Shown here: positions 53,170-62,045 of the stretch, one piece after another
Layout: each line of letters opens with the position of its first letter
How positions within the stretch are numbered: the stretch's first letter is position 1
Assembly: GCF_030116705.1 (NCBI RefSeq)
Contig: NZ_JAOTIK010000001.1
Span: forward strand, 2,685,001 to 2,749,000
DNA: 64,000 bases
From: Streptomyces sp. ML-6
GTDB taxonomy: Bacteria > Actinomycetota > Actinomycetes > Streptomycetales > Streptomycetaceae
Reading direction: 5' to 3'
Made by a program: the position numbers and the translations under genes
Notes under the pieces: model-generated
The model's input: only the letters and a program-made list of their open reading frames with translations
Told to the model about the DNA's origin: nothing
Databases searched by the model: none

Positions 53170-53787
53170 TCACGGCGCCGACGCCGCCGGTACGGTCACG
53201 GCCGCCGCCCTGCGCCGGTGCCGGGCCACCCGTTCCCGGTTCCCGCACACCTCGCTGGAGCACCAGCGGCGCCGGTGGCCGCGCGAGGTGTCCAGGTAGA
53301 GGCGGCGGCAGCTCTCGGCCTCGCAGCGGCGCAGCCCGGCCCGTGCCACGGGGTCGGTCAGCAGCTCCACGGCGTCGCGGGCGACGGCGGCCAGGAGGGC
53401 CCCGCACTCCGGGTCGGCGCTCAGCGCCCGCACCAGGGCGCCGCCCCTGCCGCGCACGGCCCGCAGCCCCGGCGGCGCCCCGGCAGCCAGCGCGTTGACC
53501 CGTTCCAGCGCGGCGTCGGCCCTGCGCCCGCCGAGTTCGGCGCTCAGCAGCCGGTCCACCCCCGTGCGCAGCTGCCGGAAGCGCACCACCCAGCTGTCGT
53601 CCACGATGTCGAGCCGGGTGCCGCCCGGGACGACTCCGGCGGCGACCAGCCAGTCCGCGAGCCGCTCGGCATTGTCGAGCAGTTCGCAGGCGCCGGAGGT
53701 ACCGGCCCCCGTCGCCACCAGGTCGAGGCAGGGCCGCCCCGAGTCGAACCGCCAGTCGCGCGAACTCCTACCTGCCGCCATGCGCAT
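53170..53787 (-). CDS. CGNR zinc-finger (ABATE-domain) regulator
   Basis: 205 residues from ATG 53787 (alternative 53781), after GAGGCGG. The N-terminal ABATE-type region begins WRFDSGRPCLDLVATGAGTSGACELLD. The C-terminal CGNR finger has LRRCEAESCRRLYLDTSRGHRRRWCSSEVCGNRERVARHRRR with the four Cys in order. Such proteins are predicted stress-responsive transcription factors. The gene lies between the HelD-like gene and a divergent GNAT gene. Confidence 0.93.
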   Translation of the reverse strand: MRMAAGRSSRDWRFDSGRPCLDLVATGAGTSGACELLDNAERLADWLVAAGVVPGGTRLDIVDDSWVVRFRQLRTGVDRLLSAELGGRRADAALERVNALAAGAPPGLRAVRGRGGALVRALSADPECGALLAAVARDAVELLTDPVARAGLRRCEAESCRRLYLDTSRGHRRRWCSSEVCGNRERVARHRRRAAAVTVPAASAP

Positions 53788-53892
53788 GTCACCGCCTCGG
53801 GGTCTCCGATGGGCCTCCCCCAGAGTGCCCCTCGGGGCGCCCGCCCGGAACCCCTGCCGCCACCCGGTTCCCCGCGCGGAGCCCCGGTGGTA

Positions 53893-53936
53893 TCCGGGCC
53901 CGGGCCGTACGGTGTCCGGGCCCGGGCCGTACGGTG
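53893..53936. repeat. 22-bp direct repeat just before a GNAT gene
   Basis: TCCGGGCCCGGGCCGTACGG plus TG is repeated exactly at 53893-53914 and 53915-53936, with TCCGG again before the start codon at 53942. It may hold a promoter or operator, or be a recent duplication. Confidence 0.75.
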
Positions 53937-53941
53937 TCCGG

Positions 53942-54508
53942 ATGAACGACGCTCTCGCCACCGTCACCCTCCCGGCCGGTCCGTTACTGCTCAGGCCCTG
54001 GCAGGCCGAGGACATCCCGGCACTGGTCGAGGCATACCGCGATCCCAGCATGCGCGCCGCACTGCGGAGCCAGATCACGGACGAGGCGGAGGCGTGGCGG
54101 TGGCTGCGGGTACGGCAAGAGGGCCGGGAGTCCCGCAGTTACTTCGGCTTCGCGGTGGTGGACCGCGAACGCGGGGACGAACTGGTCGGCAACGTGGCGC
54201 TCAGGGCCCCCGCGCCGGGCTCCGGCAACGCGGAGGTCGGTTACTGGACGATGCCCCCGGCCCGTGGACGCGGCATCGCCCCACGGGCGCTCGGGGCGCT
54301 CACCGACTGGGCCTTCGAGGCGTTCGCCGAGGACGAGCTGACCCGGCTCGACCTGCTGCACCAGCTGGACAACGAGGCGTCCTGCCGGGTCGCGCAGAAG
54401 AGCGGGTACGGCCTCGCGGGGATCCTCCCGGCACAACCGCCGTGGCCGCTGGACGGGCACCTGCACACCCGGCTGCGGAACGGCGCGGCGGCCGACGCCG
54501 ACCGCTGA
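53942..54508 (+). CDS. GNAT family N-acetyltransferase
   Basis: 188 residues from ATG 53942. The fold is that of RimJ/RimL-like enzymes: LLLRPWQAEDIPALVEAYRDPSMRAALRSQ at the start, VGYWTMPPARGRGIAPRALGALTDWAF at the acetyl-CoA-binding motif A (R/QxxGxG/A form RGRGIA), and LLHQLDNEASCRVAQKSGY near the end. The substrate is unknown. It is divergent from the CGNR gene, with a 22-bp direct repeat just upstream. Confidence 0.92.
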   Translation: MNDALATVTLPAGPLLLRPWQAEDIPALVEAYRDPSMRAALRSQITDEAEAWRWLRVRQEGRESRSYFGFAVVDRERGDELVGNVALRAPAPGSGNAEVGYWTMPPARGRGIAPRALGALTDWAFEAFAEDELTRLDLLHQLDNEASCRVAQKSGYGLAGILPAQPPWPLDGHLHTRLRNGAAADADR

Positions 54509-54604
54509 GGGCATCCGCGCCGGTCCCTGGACATCCGCGCCGCACACCGGTCCGCCCCCGCGCCGCGCACACCGGTCCACGGGGCGCCTCGCGTCAGCCG
54601 TCGG

Positions 54605-55189
54605 TCAGCCCCTGCCGGCCGTCGGCAGGTCCCTCGGCGGGCCGTCGTGCAGGATGCGCTGGAAGAGCCGGTGGTCGCGCCACTGCCCGTTGATGTACAG
54701 GATCTGCGGGGCCATGCCGTACTCCTCGAAGCCGCACTTGGCGAGCACCCGCTGGGACGCGGTGTTGTCGAGCACCGTCCCCGCCTCGATCCGGTGCAGG
54801 CCCAGCCCGTCCCGGGCCATCTCGCAGATCAGGCGCACGGCGGCGGTGGCCAGGCCCCGACCCGCGTACTCGACGTCGACCCAGTAGCCGAGGGTGCCGC
54901 TGCGGAAGGGACCGAGCACGATGCCGGAGAGGTTGAACCCGCCCACCGCGCGGTCCTGCTCGTCGGCGAGCACCCACGGCGCCGCCCGGCCTGCGTCCCG
55001 GTCCTCGAACAGCGTGACCAGCCGTTCCCGCTGCCCCTGCTCGGTGTAGAAGGCGTCGGGCCGGATGGGCTCCCAGGGCTGCATGTACGCGCGACTGCGG
55101 GCCAGCGAGTCGGCGAGGGAGGCCGCGTCGGACGGGACGGTGGGGCGGAGCCGTATCTCCGCGTCGAGCCGGTGGGTGTCAGAAATCAT
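54605..55189 (-). CDS. GNAT family N-acetyltransferase (RimJ/RimL type)
   Basis: 194 residues. It begins AEIRLRPTVPSDAASLADSLARSRAYMQPWEP, characteristic of the RimJ/L group that acetylates ribosomal protein N-termini or antibiotics. The acetyl-CoA loop is VEYAGRGLATAAVRLICEMA, and the family VLDNTASQRVLAKCGFEEYG follows. It is convergent with the previous acetyltransferase. Substrate unassigned. Confidence 0.93.
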   Translation of the reverse strand: MISDTHRLDAEIRLRPTVPSDAASLADSLARSRAYMQPWEPIRPDAFYTEQGQRERLVTLFEDRDAGRAAPWVLADEQDRAVGGFNLSGIVLGPFRSGTLGYWVDVEYAGRGLATAAVRLICEMARDGLGLHRIEAGTVLDNTASQRVLAKCGFEEYGMAPQILYINGQWRDHRLFQRILHDGPPRDLPTAGRG

Positions 55190-55273
55190 CCCCGCACGCT
55201 ATCCCGGCACGCCTCCGCCCGCTCCCGCCCCGCCCCGGCTTCTTCCGCCCCGTTCCGACCGCTGCCGCCCCGG

Positions 55274-55642
55274 TTACTTCCGCTCCGCCAGGGCCGCCAG
55301 CCGGTCGAAGGTGCGGATCAGCTCCGCGCGTCTGTCCTCCTTGTACTCCGGCTCGGGTTCCAGCTCGTCGATGGTCCGCTCCCACACGTCCATGAACGTC
55401 TTCCGCCAGCCCGCGACCACCGCCGCCTCCGGCACCACCGGACCGACGTACCCCTGCTCCGCGATCAGGCAGAGCAGCTCGATGTCGCACGGCACCGTGA
55501 CGCCGTCGTAGTCGTCGGGTTCCAGGGCGACCGGATCGCCGGACATCGCCTCCCCGATCCGCGAGACGAGCCGCCCGGTGAGGTCCGCCAGATGGTCGGC
55601 CGCCGTGTCGCTGTCGAAGTTGCCCGCGCCCCAAGTACCCAC
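55274..55642 (-). CDS. DUF4259 domain protein
   Basis: 122 residues from GTG 55642, preceded by GGGAGG. It begins GTWGAGNFDSDTAADHLADLTGRLV, the DUF4259 signature, and continues ALEPDDYDGVTVPCDIELLCLIAEQGY. A longer reading frame upstream is antisense to other sequence. The domain is a small acidic cytoplasmic protein of unknown role in actinobacteria. It is separated by 76 bases from nnaR. Confidence 0.9.
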   Translation of the reverse strand: MGTWGAGNFDSDTAADHLADLTGRLVSRIGEAMSGDPVALEPDDYDGVTVPCDIELLCLIAEQGYVGPVVPEAAVVAGWRKTFMDVWERTIDELEPEPEYKEDRRAELIRTFDRLAALAERK

Positions 55643-55718
55643 AAGACCTCCCGTGTTGTCGTCCCCGTCCCTTTCGGTTCTAACAGGCGGGTCTGACAAC
55701 GGGTGTTCCGGCAGTGCT

Positions 55719-56984
55719 CTAACCGATGGAGGCCGCCCCAGGCCCGTCCTCCCGCGTGCCCGGCGGCGTGTCCGACGGCGTGTCCGGCGCCAGTTGGTAG
55801 CCGCGCTTGACGACCGTCCGGATGAGGTGGGGCACGCCCAGCGCCGTGCGCAGCCGCGCCACCGCCGTCTCCACCGCGTGCTCGTCCGTGCTGCCTCCGG
55901 GCAGGGCGCGCAGCAGGTCGGCACGGGACACCACCCAGCCGGGACGACGGGCCAGGGCGCGCAGCAGCGCCATCCCGGCGGGCGGCACCGGGCGCGGCGC
56001 ACCGTCCACGAGCACCGCGTGGCCCCGGATCTCGACCCGGTGCCCGGCCACCGTCAACACACGTGCCCCGGCGGGCAGTTCACGGCACAGCAGCTGGACG
56101 AGCGGGGCGAGCCGGAACCGTTCGGGCTGGACGGTGTCGATGCCGCGCTCCCGCAACGGCAGGGCGGTGACGGGGCCGACGCAGGCCACGAGGACGTCGT
56201 CCCGCAGCACGTCCAGGATTTCGGGGAGCAGCCCGCGCTTCTCGGCCCGGCGCAGCAGCGAGACGGCGGCCGGGGCACTGGTGAAGGTGAGGGCGTCCAG
56301 GCCCCGGGCCAGGGTGGTGTCGATCAGCCGGTCGAGCGGGACGAGGTCCTCGGGGTCCTCCCAGCGGTAGACGGGCACGGCGACCACCTCGGCGCCCGCC
56401 CCGCGCAGCGCCTCGACGAAGCCGGGGGCGGGTTCGCCGTGGAGCTGGACGGTGATGCGGCGGCCCGTCACGCCCTCGGCCAGGAGCCGGTCCAGCACCT
56501 CGGCCATGGACTCGGAGGCGGGCGACCAGGTCTCGGTCAGCCCGGCGGCCCGGACGGCTCCCTTGGCCTTGGGACCGCGGGCGAGCAGTTCGACGCCGCG
56601 CAGCACCTCGGCCAGTTGGTCGCCCAGCCCCCAGGCCCCGGCGGCCTCGATCCAGCCCCGGAAGCCGACCGCGGTGGTGGCGACGACCGTGTCGGGCGCG
56701 GATTCGACGACCGCCCGGGTGGCCGCGAGGAGTTCGGTGTCGTCGGCGAGCGGCACGGTCCGCAGGGCGGGCGCGTGCAGCACCCTGGCGCCCCGCCGTT
56801 CCAGCAGCGCGCCGAACTCCTCCGCGCGCCGGGCGGCGGTGACCCCCACGGTGAAGCCCACGAGGGGCTCGTACCGCTCGTCCCCGCGCCGCCCGCCCTC
56901 GTCCTGCCCGTCCCCGCCCCGCTCGTCCCCGTACCGCCGCCCGCCCTCATCCCGCTCGTTCCCGTACCGCTCGTCCTCGTGCAT
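55719..56984 (-). CDS. nnaR: NnaR-type regulator: uroporphyrinogen-III synthase-like domain with winged helix
   Basis: 421 residues from ATG 56984 (GGGAAG six bases upstream); ATG 57068 is an alternative. A Glu/Arg/Asp-rich lead of ~40 residues precedes a HemD-like domain: PLVGFTVGVTAARRAEEFGALLERRGARVLHAPALRTVPL, then ALTFTSAPAAVSLLRRAEKRGLLPEILD. The C-terminal winged helix is like response-regulator DNA-binding domains: RPGWVVSRADLLRALPGGSTDEHAVETAVARLRTALGVPHLIRTVVKRGYQL. NnaR works with GlnR to activate nitrate and nitrite assimilation genes. In S. coelicolor, as I recall, it lies beside narK; here a LysR/MFS pair occupies that place. Naming is by domain layout and remembered order. Confidence 0.88.
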   Translation of the reverse strand: MHEDERYGNERDEGGRRYGDERGGDGQDEGGRRGDERYEPLVGFTVGVTAARRAEEFGALLERRGARVLHAPALRTVPLADDTELLAATRAVVESAPDTVVATTAVGFRGWIEAAGAWGLGDQLAEVLRGVELLARGPKAKGAVRAAGLTETWSPASESMAEVLDRLLAEGVTGRRITVQLHGEPAPGFVEALRGAGAEVVAVPVYRWEDPEDLVPLDRLIDTTLARGLDALTFTSAPAAVSLLRRAEKRGLLPEILDVLRDDVLVACVGPVTALPLRERGIDTVQPERFRLAPLVQLLCRELPAGARVLTVAGHRVEIRGHAVLVDGAPRPVPPAGMALLRALARRPGWVVSRADLLRALPGGSTDEHAVETAVARLRTALGVPHLIRTVVKRGYQLAPDTPSDTPPGTREDGPGAASIG

Positions 56985-57086
56985 GTGGTCTTCCCGGCTC
57001 TCGTCCCGCTGCTGCCCGATGATGCCGATCCGCGAGCCTGCCAACGGCACGTGACGGATGTGGTTCACCCGTATTTCCCGCCGGTT

Positions 57087-57100
57087 ACGTCACATGACGT
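57087..57100. promoter_or_regulatory. Inverted repeat ACGTCA-CA-TGACGT upstream of nnaR
   Basis: A perfect 6-2-6 inverted repeat about 100 bases before the start used for nnaR. A GTTAC and two GTCAC motifs surround it. It could be a target of NnaR itself or of another regulator. Confidence 0.5.
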
Positions 57101-57229
57101 CGAACGGTCACGATCGTCTCGGGCACACCGAGCGCGCAGGGCGCCGCCCCACGGCACCGGGCGCGCCGAACGTATACCGGCGCACGCCCCGATCACCGCC
57201 CCGCGCCCGGCAGTCGGGCCGGGGCGCCC

Positions 57230-58231
57230 TCAGCCGGCCCCCGCCATGAGGAGCGCGTCGGTCTCCGGGAGCCAGCTCCCGTCCGGCCGGTCCAGCCAGC
57301 CCTCCTCGGCGCCCAGCCGGGCCGCGGCCCCGCGCAGCGCGTCGAGGCCGGGGTGGGCGAGCCCCTTGCGCCAGACCAGCAGCAGCGGCGAGAGCGGCAC
57401 CGGCCGGACCAGCGGGCGCACCACGGTGCCGGGCATCGGGGGGAAGTCGACGACGGCCAGCACCGGGTTCCGGGACTTGGTCATGAGCCGCTGGAACTCG
57501 GCGACGCCCACGGCGAGCGGGGCGGGGGGCGCCAGTTCGATGCCCCACCGGGCGAAGAGCACCCGCGCGAGATCCGTCCACTCCTCGGTGCGCGGGTTTC
57601 CGGCGCCCGCGTACACCGTCTCCCCGGCGAGTTCGGCCGGCTCCACCGCCTCCCGCCCGGCGAGGGGATGGTCGGCGGGGAGCATGACGGCCATCGGCTC
57701 GTACCGCACCGGCTGCGTCCCGAGCCGGGCCAGCACCGAGGGGGCGAGTCCGGCGGCACGGCCGAAGGAGACGTCGAGCCGCCCGGCGAGGATCTCGCCC
57801 GCCGCCCAGGTCAGCCCGCTCTCGAAGCGCGCCATCAGCTCGCAGGCCGGGGCCAGTTCCCGGGCGCGGGCGAGCACCCGGGCGGCCGTCATGCCGTCGG
57901 TGTTGAGGTCCACGAGGAGCGGCCGGGCGGCCGGGTCGGCGAAGGCCGCCGTGAGATCGGCGTGGGCGTCCAGCACCCGTCGCGCGTACGGCAGGAGCCG
58001 TTCGCCGTCGGCGGAGAGGGCGACCTGCCGGGTGGTCCGTACGAACAGCTCCGCGCCCAGCTCGCGCTCCAGTCGGCGGATGTCCCGGCTCAGTGCCTGC
58101 TGGGCGACGTAGAGTCGGGCGGCGGCCCGGGTGAAGTGCAGTTCCTCGGCGACCGCGACGAACGCGCGGAGCAGCCGGGGGTCGGTGGGCGCGTGGTGTG
58201 TCCGGGAGTCCGGACCGGCGGAGGAGGTCAC
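57230..58231 (-). CDS. LysR family transcriptional regulator
   Basis: 333 residues from GTG 58231. The HTH occupies residues ~18-78 with LLRAFVAVAEELHFTRAAARLYVAQQALSRDIRRLERELGAELFVRTTRQVALSADGERLLPYARRVL, textbook LysR. The effector domain follows, with HPLAGREAVEPAELAGETVYAG and VVDFPPMPGTVVRPLVRPVPLSPLLLVWRKG. It is divergent from an MFS transporter gene by 82 bases, which it probably regulates. Ligand unknown. Confidence 0.93.
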   Translation of the reverse strand: MTSSAGPDSRTHHAPTDPRLLRAFVAVAEELHFTRAAARLYVAQQALSRDIRRLERELGAELFVRTTRQVALSADGERLLPYARRVLDAHADLTAAFADPAARPLLVDLNTDGMTAARVLARARELAPACELMARFESGLTWAAGEILAGRLDVSFGRAAGLAPSVLARLGTQPVRYEPMAVMLPADHPLAGREAVEPAELAGETVYAGAGNPRTEEWTDLARVLFARWGIELAPPAPLAVGVAEFQRLMTKSRNPVLAVVDFPPMPGTVVRPLVRPVPLSPLLLVWRKGLAHPGLDALRGAAARLGAEEGWLDRPDGSWLPETDALLMAGAG

Positions 58232-58313
58232 ACCAGAATTTACAACACAGGTGCGTCAATCGGCCCGGAGAAGGTGTTGGACCCCGGTGACCGCCCGCCC
58301 CGAGGCTTGGACC

Positions 58314-59627
58314 ATGCCGTACGAGAGAACTCCCGCCGCCGGTCCCGCGCTCGCCCTCTCCGGTGACCTGCTGGTCATCGCCCCGCGCGCCGCCGCTCCC
58401 GCCCCCGCTGCCCCCGCCCCCGCGCCCGTCCGGCGGGCCTCCACCAACCCGTACCGCAGGCTGCTCGCCACCCCGGGCGCCCGCGCCTTCACCGCGGGCA
58501 ACCTCCTCGCCCGGCTGCCCATGGGGATGTTCAGCGTCAGCGCGGTCATCATGATCGCCGGTTCGCGGGGCTCGTACGCCCTGGCCGGCGCCGTCACCGC
58601 GACCGGCCTCGCCGCCACGGCGGTGGTCGCCCCGTGGACGGCCCGGCTCGTCGACCGGTACGGGCAGGCCCGGGTCGCGGTGCCCGCCACCGCGATCGCC
58701 GTACTCGGCTCGCTGGCCCTGCTGCTCTGCGTGCACTACGACGCCCCGTCCTGGACCCTCTTCGCCTCCTACGCCGCGACCGCCACCACTCCCAACACCG
58801 GCGGGATGTCCCGGGCCCGCTGGGCCCATCTGCACCGGGGCGACCCGGCCGCCCTGCACACCGCGAACTCCTTCGAACAGGCCGTGGACGAGCTCTGCTT
58901 CATGCTCGGCCCGGTCCTGGCCGCCCTGCTGTGCGCGACGCTCTTCCCGGAGGCCGGGACGCTCGTCGGGGCGGTCCTGCTGATGACCGGCATCCTGATC
59001 TTCGCCGCCCAGCGCGCCACCGAGCCGCCCGTGTCCCCCCGCACCCCCGAGGGCTCCCCGCTCCGCGTCCGGGGCATGCCGACCCTGCTCGCCGCGTTCC
59101 TCGCCACCGGCGCGGTCTTCGGCTCGATGGAGGTCGTCACGATCGCCCACGCCGGGGGCGCGGTCCTCGCCCTCCAGGCGGCCGGTTCGTGCGTGGCGGG
59201 GCTCCTGTACGGCTCGCTGCGCCCGGCCCCCGACATCCGGCGCCGACTGCTGTTCTGCCTGACGGGGATGACGGCACTGATGTCCCTGCCGCTGCTCGCC
59301 GCCTCCTCGACCCCCTCCCTGCTCGCCCTCGCGGCCGCCCTGCTGCTGGCCGGCGCGGCGACGGCCCCGACCATGGTCACCGGCATGACCCTGGTGCAAC
59401 GCCTCACCCCGGAGGGCCAGTTGAACGAGGGCATGACCCTGGCCGTGACCGCCCTGCTGGGCGGCATCGCGGCGGGCTCGGCGACCGGCGGCTGGCTGGT
59501 GGAGCACACCGCCGGGACGACGGGCTACATCGCCCCGATCTGCGCGGCGGGCCTGGCCCTGGCCGTCGCGGCGGTGGGGGTGCGAGCCTCTCGCGGACGT
59601 CGAAGCACAGCTGCGGGCAGCGCGTGA
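58314..59627 (+). CDS. MFS transporter, C-terminal end replaced at a junction
   Basis: 437 residues from ATG 58314 (GAGG upstream). Twelve membrane helices start with NPYRRLLATPGARAFTAGNLLARLPMGMFSVSAVIMI, the MFS type annotated as a putative drug or metabolite exporter, with the intracellular loop ARLVDRYGQARVAVP. The final ~16 codons (from about 59,580) lose the strong GC preference at third positions, while a different frame gains it and reads as another protein. The natural stop therefore seems to have been cut off by a rearrangement. It is divergent from lysR and probably its target. Confidence 0.88.
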   Translation: MPYERTPAAGPALALSGDLLVIAPRAAAPAPAAPAPAPVRRASTNPYRRLLATPGARAFTAGNLLARLPMGMFSVSAVIMIAGSRGSYALAGAVTATGLAATAVVAPWTARLVDRYGQARVAVPATAIAVLGSLALLLCVHYDAPSWTLFASYAATATTPNTGGMSRARWAHLHRGDPAALHTANSFEQAVDELCFMLGPVLAALLCATLFPEAGTLVGAVLLMTGILIFAAQRATEPPVSPRTPEGSPLRVRGMPTLLAAFLATGAVFGSMEVVTIAHAGGAVLALQAAGSCVAGLLYGSLRPAPDIRRRLLFCLTGMTALMSLPLLAASSTPSLLALAAALLLAGAATAPTMVTGMTLVQRLTPEGQLNEGMTLAVTALLGGIAAGSATGGWLVEHTAGTTGYIAPICAAGLALAVAAVGVRASRGRRSTAAGSA

Positions 59628-60195
59628 GGCGGAACCGGCGCGGCGGGCGGAACGCGCCGCAAAGTACCGCCGTGAGGTGGTCGGGACGTGGCGCGAGCGC
59701 GCCGACGATGTAACCAGCTCCGGTGACACTGCGCGGGAAACCTTCCTCGCTGCCCTTTCCGTAGAGCCCTGGTTCGCGGCATACGTCGAATACCGAGCGG
59801 CCCGCCACAAGCGTGGGCACGCACTGACTGGGGCGCAGCGTGCGCAGACGGCTTTGGGTGAGGTGCAGACCGTTCCCGAACAGCGCTGGTATGACGCAAG
59901 GCTGTTGGACGACATGGTGTCGCACGCTGACCGCAGGGCCGCCGAACTCGCCGCAGAGTTCGACTCCGAGCGTGGGCTGATCGTGACCGCCGAGCGAGGC
60001 ACCGTGGAGAACGGGGCCGCCACCATCGTCGGGCAGTACCGCACCCAACTCACCCGACACATCTTGGAGTCGGGACTCTCGCCGAGCGCCCGCACCGCCA
60101 TCGCAGCACCCGAGCCAGACGATGACGACTCGGACGTGTGGGACCGTCCCGCAGCACCACCAGAGCCCCCGCGCTCGTCACCCACACCAGGGTGA
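59584..60195 (+). pseudogene. 5'-truncated gene at a junction, or hypothetical protein starting at 59677
   Basis: This frame reads EPLADVEAQLRAAREAEPARRAERAAKYRREVV and continues into an uninterrupted ~200-residue protein with GTWRERADDVTSSGDTARETFLAALSVEPWFAAYVEYRAARHKRGHAL and an Asp/Pro-rich end. It has no start codon with a ribosome site before about 59584, where it meets the MFS gene. A GTG at 59677 could start a shorter protein. The most likely case is a gene that lost its 5' end when element DNA joined the chromosome. Its role is unknown. Confidence 0.55.
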
Positions 60196-60240
60196 CGGGT
60201 ACGGGGGCTGATGTCGTTCGGGCCCCGCTTGACGGATCGA

Positions 60241-60261
60241 CCTCGCCGAGCTGAGGCGAGG
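60241..60261. promoter_or_regulatory. CCTCGCC-N7-GGCGAGG palindrome before the XRE gene
   Basis: A perfect 7-7-7 inverted repeat 29 bases before the XRE-type gene start, downstream of TTGACG at about 60229-60234. It is a good candidate for autoregulation. Confidence 0.6.
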
Positions 60262-60289
60262 GCATACGCTTGTCGTGAGGTGAGCGCTG

Positions 60290-61534
60290 ATGTCCCCAGG
60301 GTTGGCAGACAACATCCGGAAGTACCGGCGCACGTCCGGACTGAGCCAGGAAGGGCTGGCCGAGTCGGCGGACCTTTCGCTGAGTACCGTTCGCAAGGTC
60401 GAACAAGGCGGGGATGTGCGAGTCGAGACCTTGCACGCCCTCGCCCGTGCGCTGGGGGTCAGTACATCGGCGTTGTTCGCCACCGAGGCTCCGCGATCCG
60501 TGGTCGGCCCCCAGGACGACGCCAACCGGCAGTATCTCGTCGAGTTGCGACGCGCGCTGATGCCGCCCCTCGGGCTTGCCGCCCCTCTCGCCGCCGACCC
60601 GGTGGAACCTGGGGGGCTGGACGCGACCCGTCGGAAGGTTCGGGACGCTCGGGCCCTGTACGACCAGGACCGCTATTCGTCCGTGGCAAAGTTGCTTCCC
60701 CCGCTCTTGCGCGGCTCTGAGGCCGCTGCAAACGTCCTGGATGGCGAGGAGCAGCAGCACGCGGTAATCGCCCGCTGCCAAGTGCTGCTGATGACAGGCC
60801 AGTTCCTCACGCAGGTGCGGCAGTACGACCTGGCTTACTACGCGCTGGCAGAGGCGATCCGCCTTGCCAGAGAGAACGGGCAGACCCTCACGGCGGCAAC
60901 CGGTGTCGTCGGCATGTGCTGGTTGCTGCTGCGGCAAGACCGCTTCGACGAATGTGAGCGGCTTGCAGCGCAGACCGCCGCAGAGATTGAACCTCGGCTG
61001 TCTTCGGTGTCCGCCACTCACCTGGCCGTATGGGGCGAGCTGTGGCTCAGGGTGGCCGCGTCCAGCGTGCGCAACAATCGCCCGGATGCAGCCACTGAGG
61101 CTCGGCGGATGGCAGCGACGGCAGCGAGCGCCATGGGGCGTGAGGACATGGGCTTTCCCGACCACTGGGGCGGGTTCGGGCCGGCAACGGTCGAAATGAA
61201 GGCGATCGAAGACCTGTCGTTGGCCGGGGATGCGCGCGGGGTCCTGCGGCGCGCCGATGAGGGCCCCGTGAGCGCTCGCGGTTTGCGCAACCTCGGCGGA
61301 GTCACCTCGAACAACTGGAACCGTCACCGCCTGGACGTGGCCAAGGCTCATGTCGCATCCGGTGAACACCAGGACGCCATGGGCGAGTTGATGCAGATCA
61401 AGCAGCGCGCAGAGGGCTGGGTCACTCATCAGCCCATGGCGCGCTACGTCATGGCCGACATTCTCAAGACCCGTAAGCGCACGCTGACCGAAGAGATGCG
61501 GAGCATGGCGGCACACCTCGGGGTCGCCGGCTGA
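60290..61534 (+). CDS. XRE-type helix-turn-helix regulator with TPR-like C-terminal domain
   Basis: 414 residues from ATG 60290, preceded by GAGGTGA. The HTH (residues ~5-60) reads LADNIRKYRRTSGLSQEGLAESADLSLSTVRKVEQGGDVRVETLHALARALGVSTSALF. The rest is a helical solenoid with repeated A..L...G/D..A-type pairs (AYYALAEAIRLARENGQTLTA, GDARGVLRRADEG), like Streptomyces regulators that sense a small ligand or peptide. It lies immediately upstream of two small overlapping genes, an AHCY-like gene and a NUDIX gene on the same strand, so it probably governs this cassette. Confidence 0.88.
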   Translation: MSPGLADNIRKYRRTSGLSQEGLAESADLSLSTVRKVEQGGDVRVETLHALARALGVSTSALFATEAPRSVVGPQDDANRQYLVELRRALMPPLGLAAPLAADPVEPGGLDATRRKVRDARALYDQDRYSSVAKLLPPLLRGSEAAANVLDGEEQQHAVIARCQVLLMTGQFLTQVRQYDLAYYALAEAIRLARENGQTLTAATGVVGMCWLLLRQDRFDECERLAAQTAAEIEPRLSSVSATHLAVWGELWLRVAASSVRNNRPDAATEARRMAATAASAMGREDMGFPDHWGGFGPATVEMKAIEDLSLAGDARGVLRRADEGPVSARGLRNLGGVTSNNWNRHRLDVAKAHVASGEHQDAMGELMQIKQRAEGWVTHQPMARYVMADILKTRKRTLTEEMRSMAAHLGVAG

Positions 61535-61655
61535 GCTACTGCAGAGCGCGGTACTTCGGCACGCAAATCTGCTGAACTACCGCTCACCGCAGGTGGATTG
61601 ACCCCCTCACCGCTCGTACGGTCCCCATATCGACCGAGCGGACCGAGGGGCCGAC

Positions 61656-62045
61656 GTGACGCACAGAACTGCGGGTGACCGGAAGCGACGGCAGGACCTT
61701 GCCGACGCGGCAGCGGGCTTACCGCCCCGGTTGCTCCCATGGACCAGGGACGGCAAGTCGTGCTATCTGAGCACGGACGGCGGACCGAACAGTGTCCTGT
61801 CCCGTCTCGCCGACGAGATGGAAGCCGTTCAGCTCAGGATGGGCGCAAACGTCCTGGAGTCGGCGGGCAGGGTCCTGTCCGACCCCAGGTCGCCCCACTC
61901 CGAGGTGAGGTACACGGCCCTTCGTCTGTCCGAGTGCCTGCGAGACGCGCTCAGGGTCGCGGAGAGCCGAGGGGACCGCATCCCGGAGTCGGACGATGAA
62001 GAGCCCGAGGGCGGTCCCCCGCTGCCTGCTGAGGCGTTCGGGTGA
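61656..62045 (+). CDS. Small hypothetical protein of the XRE/AHCY-like/NUDIX cassette
   Basis: 129 residues from GTG 61656, preceded by GAGGGG. Basic start (MTHRTAGDRKRRQDL), then WTRDGKSCYLSTDGGPNSVLSRLADEMEAVQLRMGANVLESAGRVL and a helix SEVRYTALRLSECLRDALRVAES with an acidic tail. It could be helical and bind a partner; I do not recognise a family. It overlaps the next small gene by GTGA, so the two are translated together. Promoter-like TTGACC lies about 50 bases upstream (near 61598). Confidence 0.7.
   Translation: MTHRTAGDRKRRQDLADAAAGLPPRLLPWTRDGKSCYLSTDGGPNSVLSRLADEMEAVQLRMGANVLESAGRVLSDPRSPHSEVRYTALRLSECLRDALRVAESRGDRIPESDDEEPEGGPPLPAEAFG

Noticed and set aside
57084..57122. GlnR box upstream of nnaR
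   Set aside because: GTTAC and GTCAC motifs occur about 23 bases apart, but the GAAAC-like second halves are not at the expected spacing. Too weak to claim.
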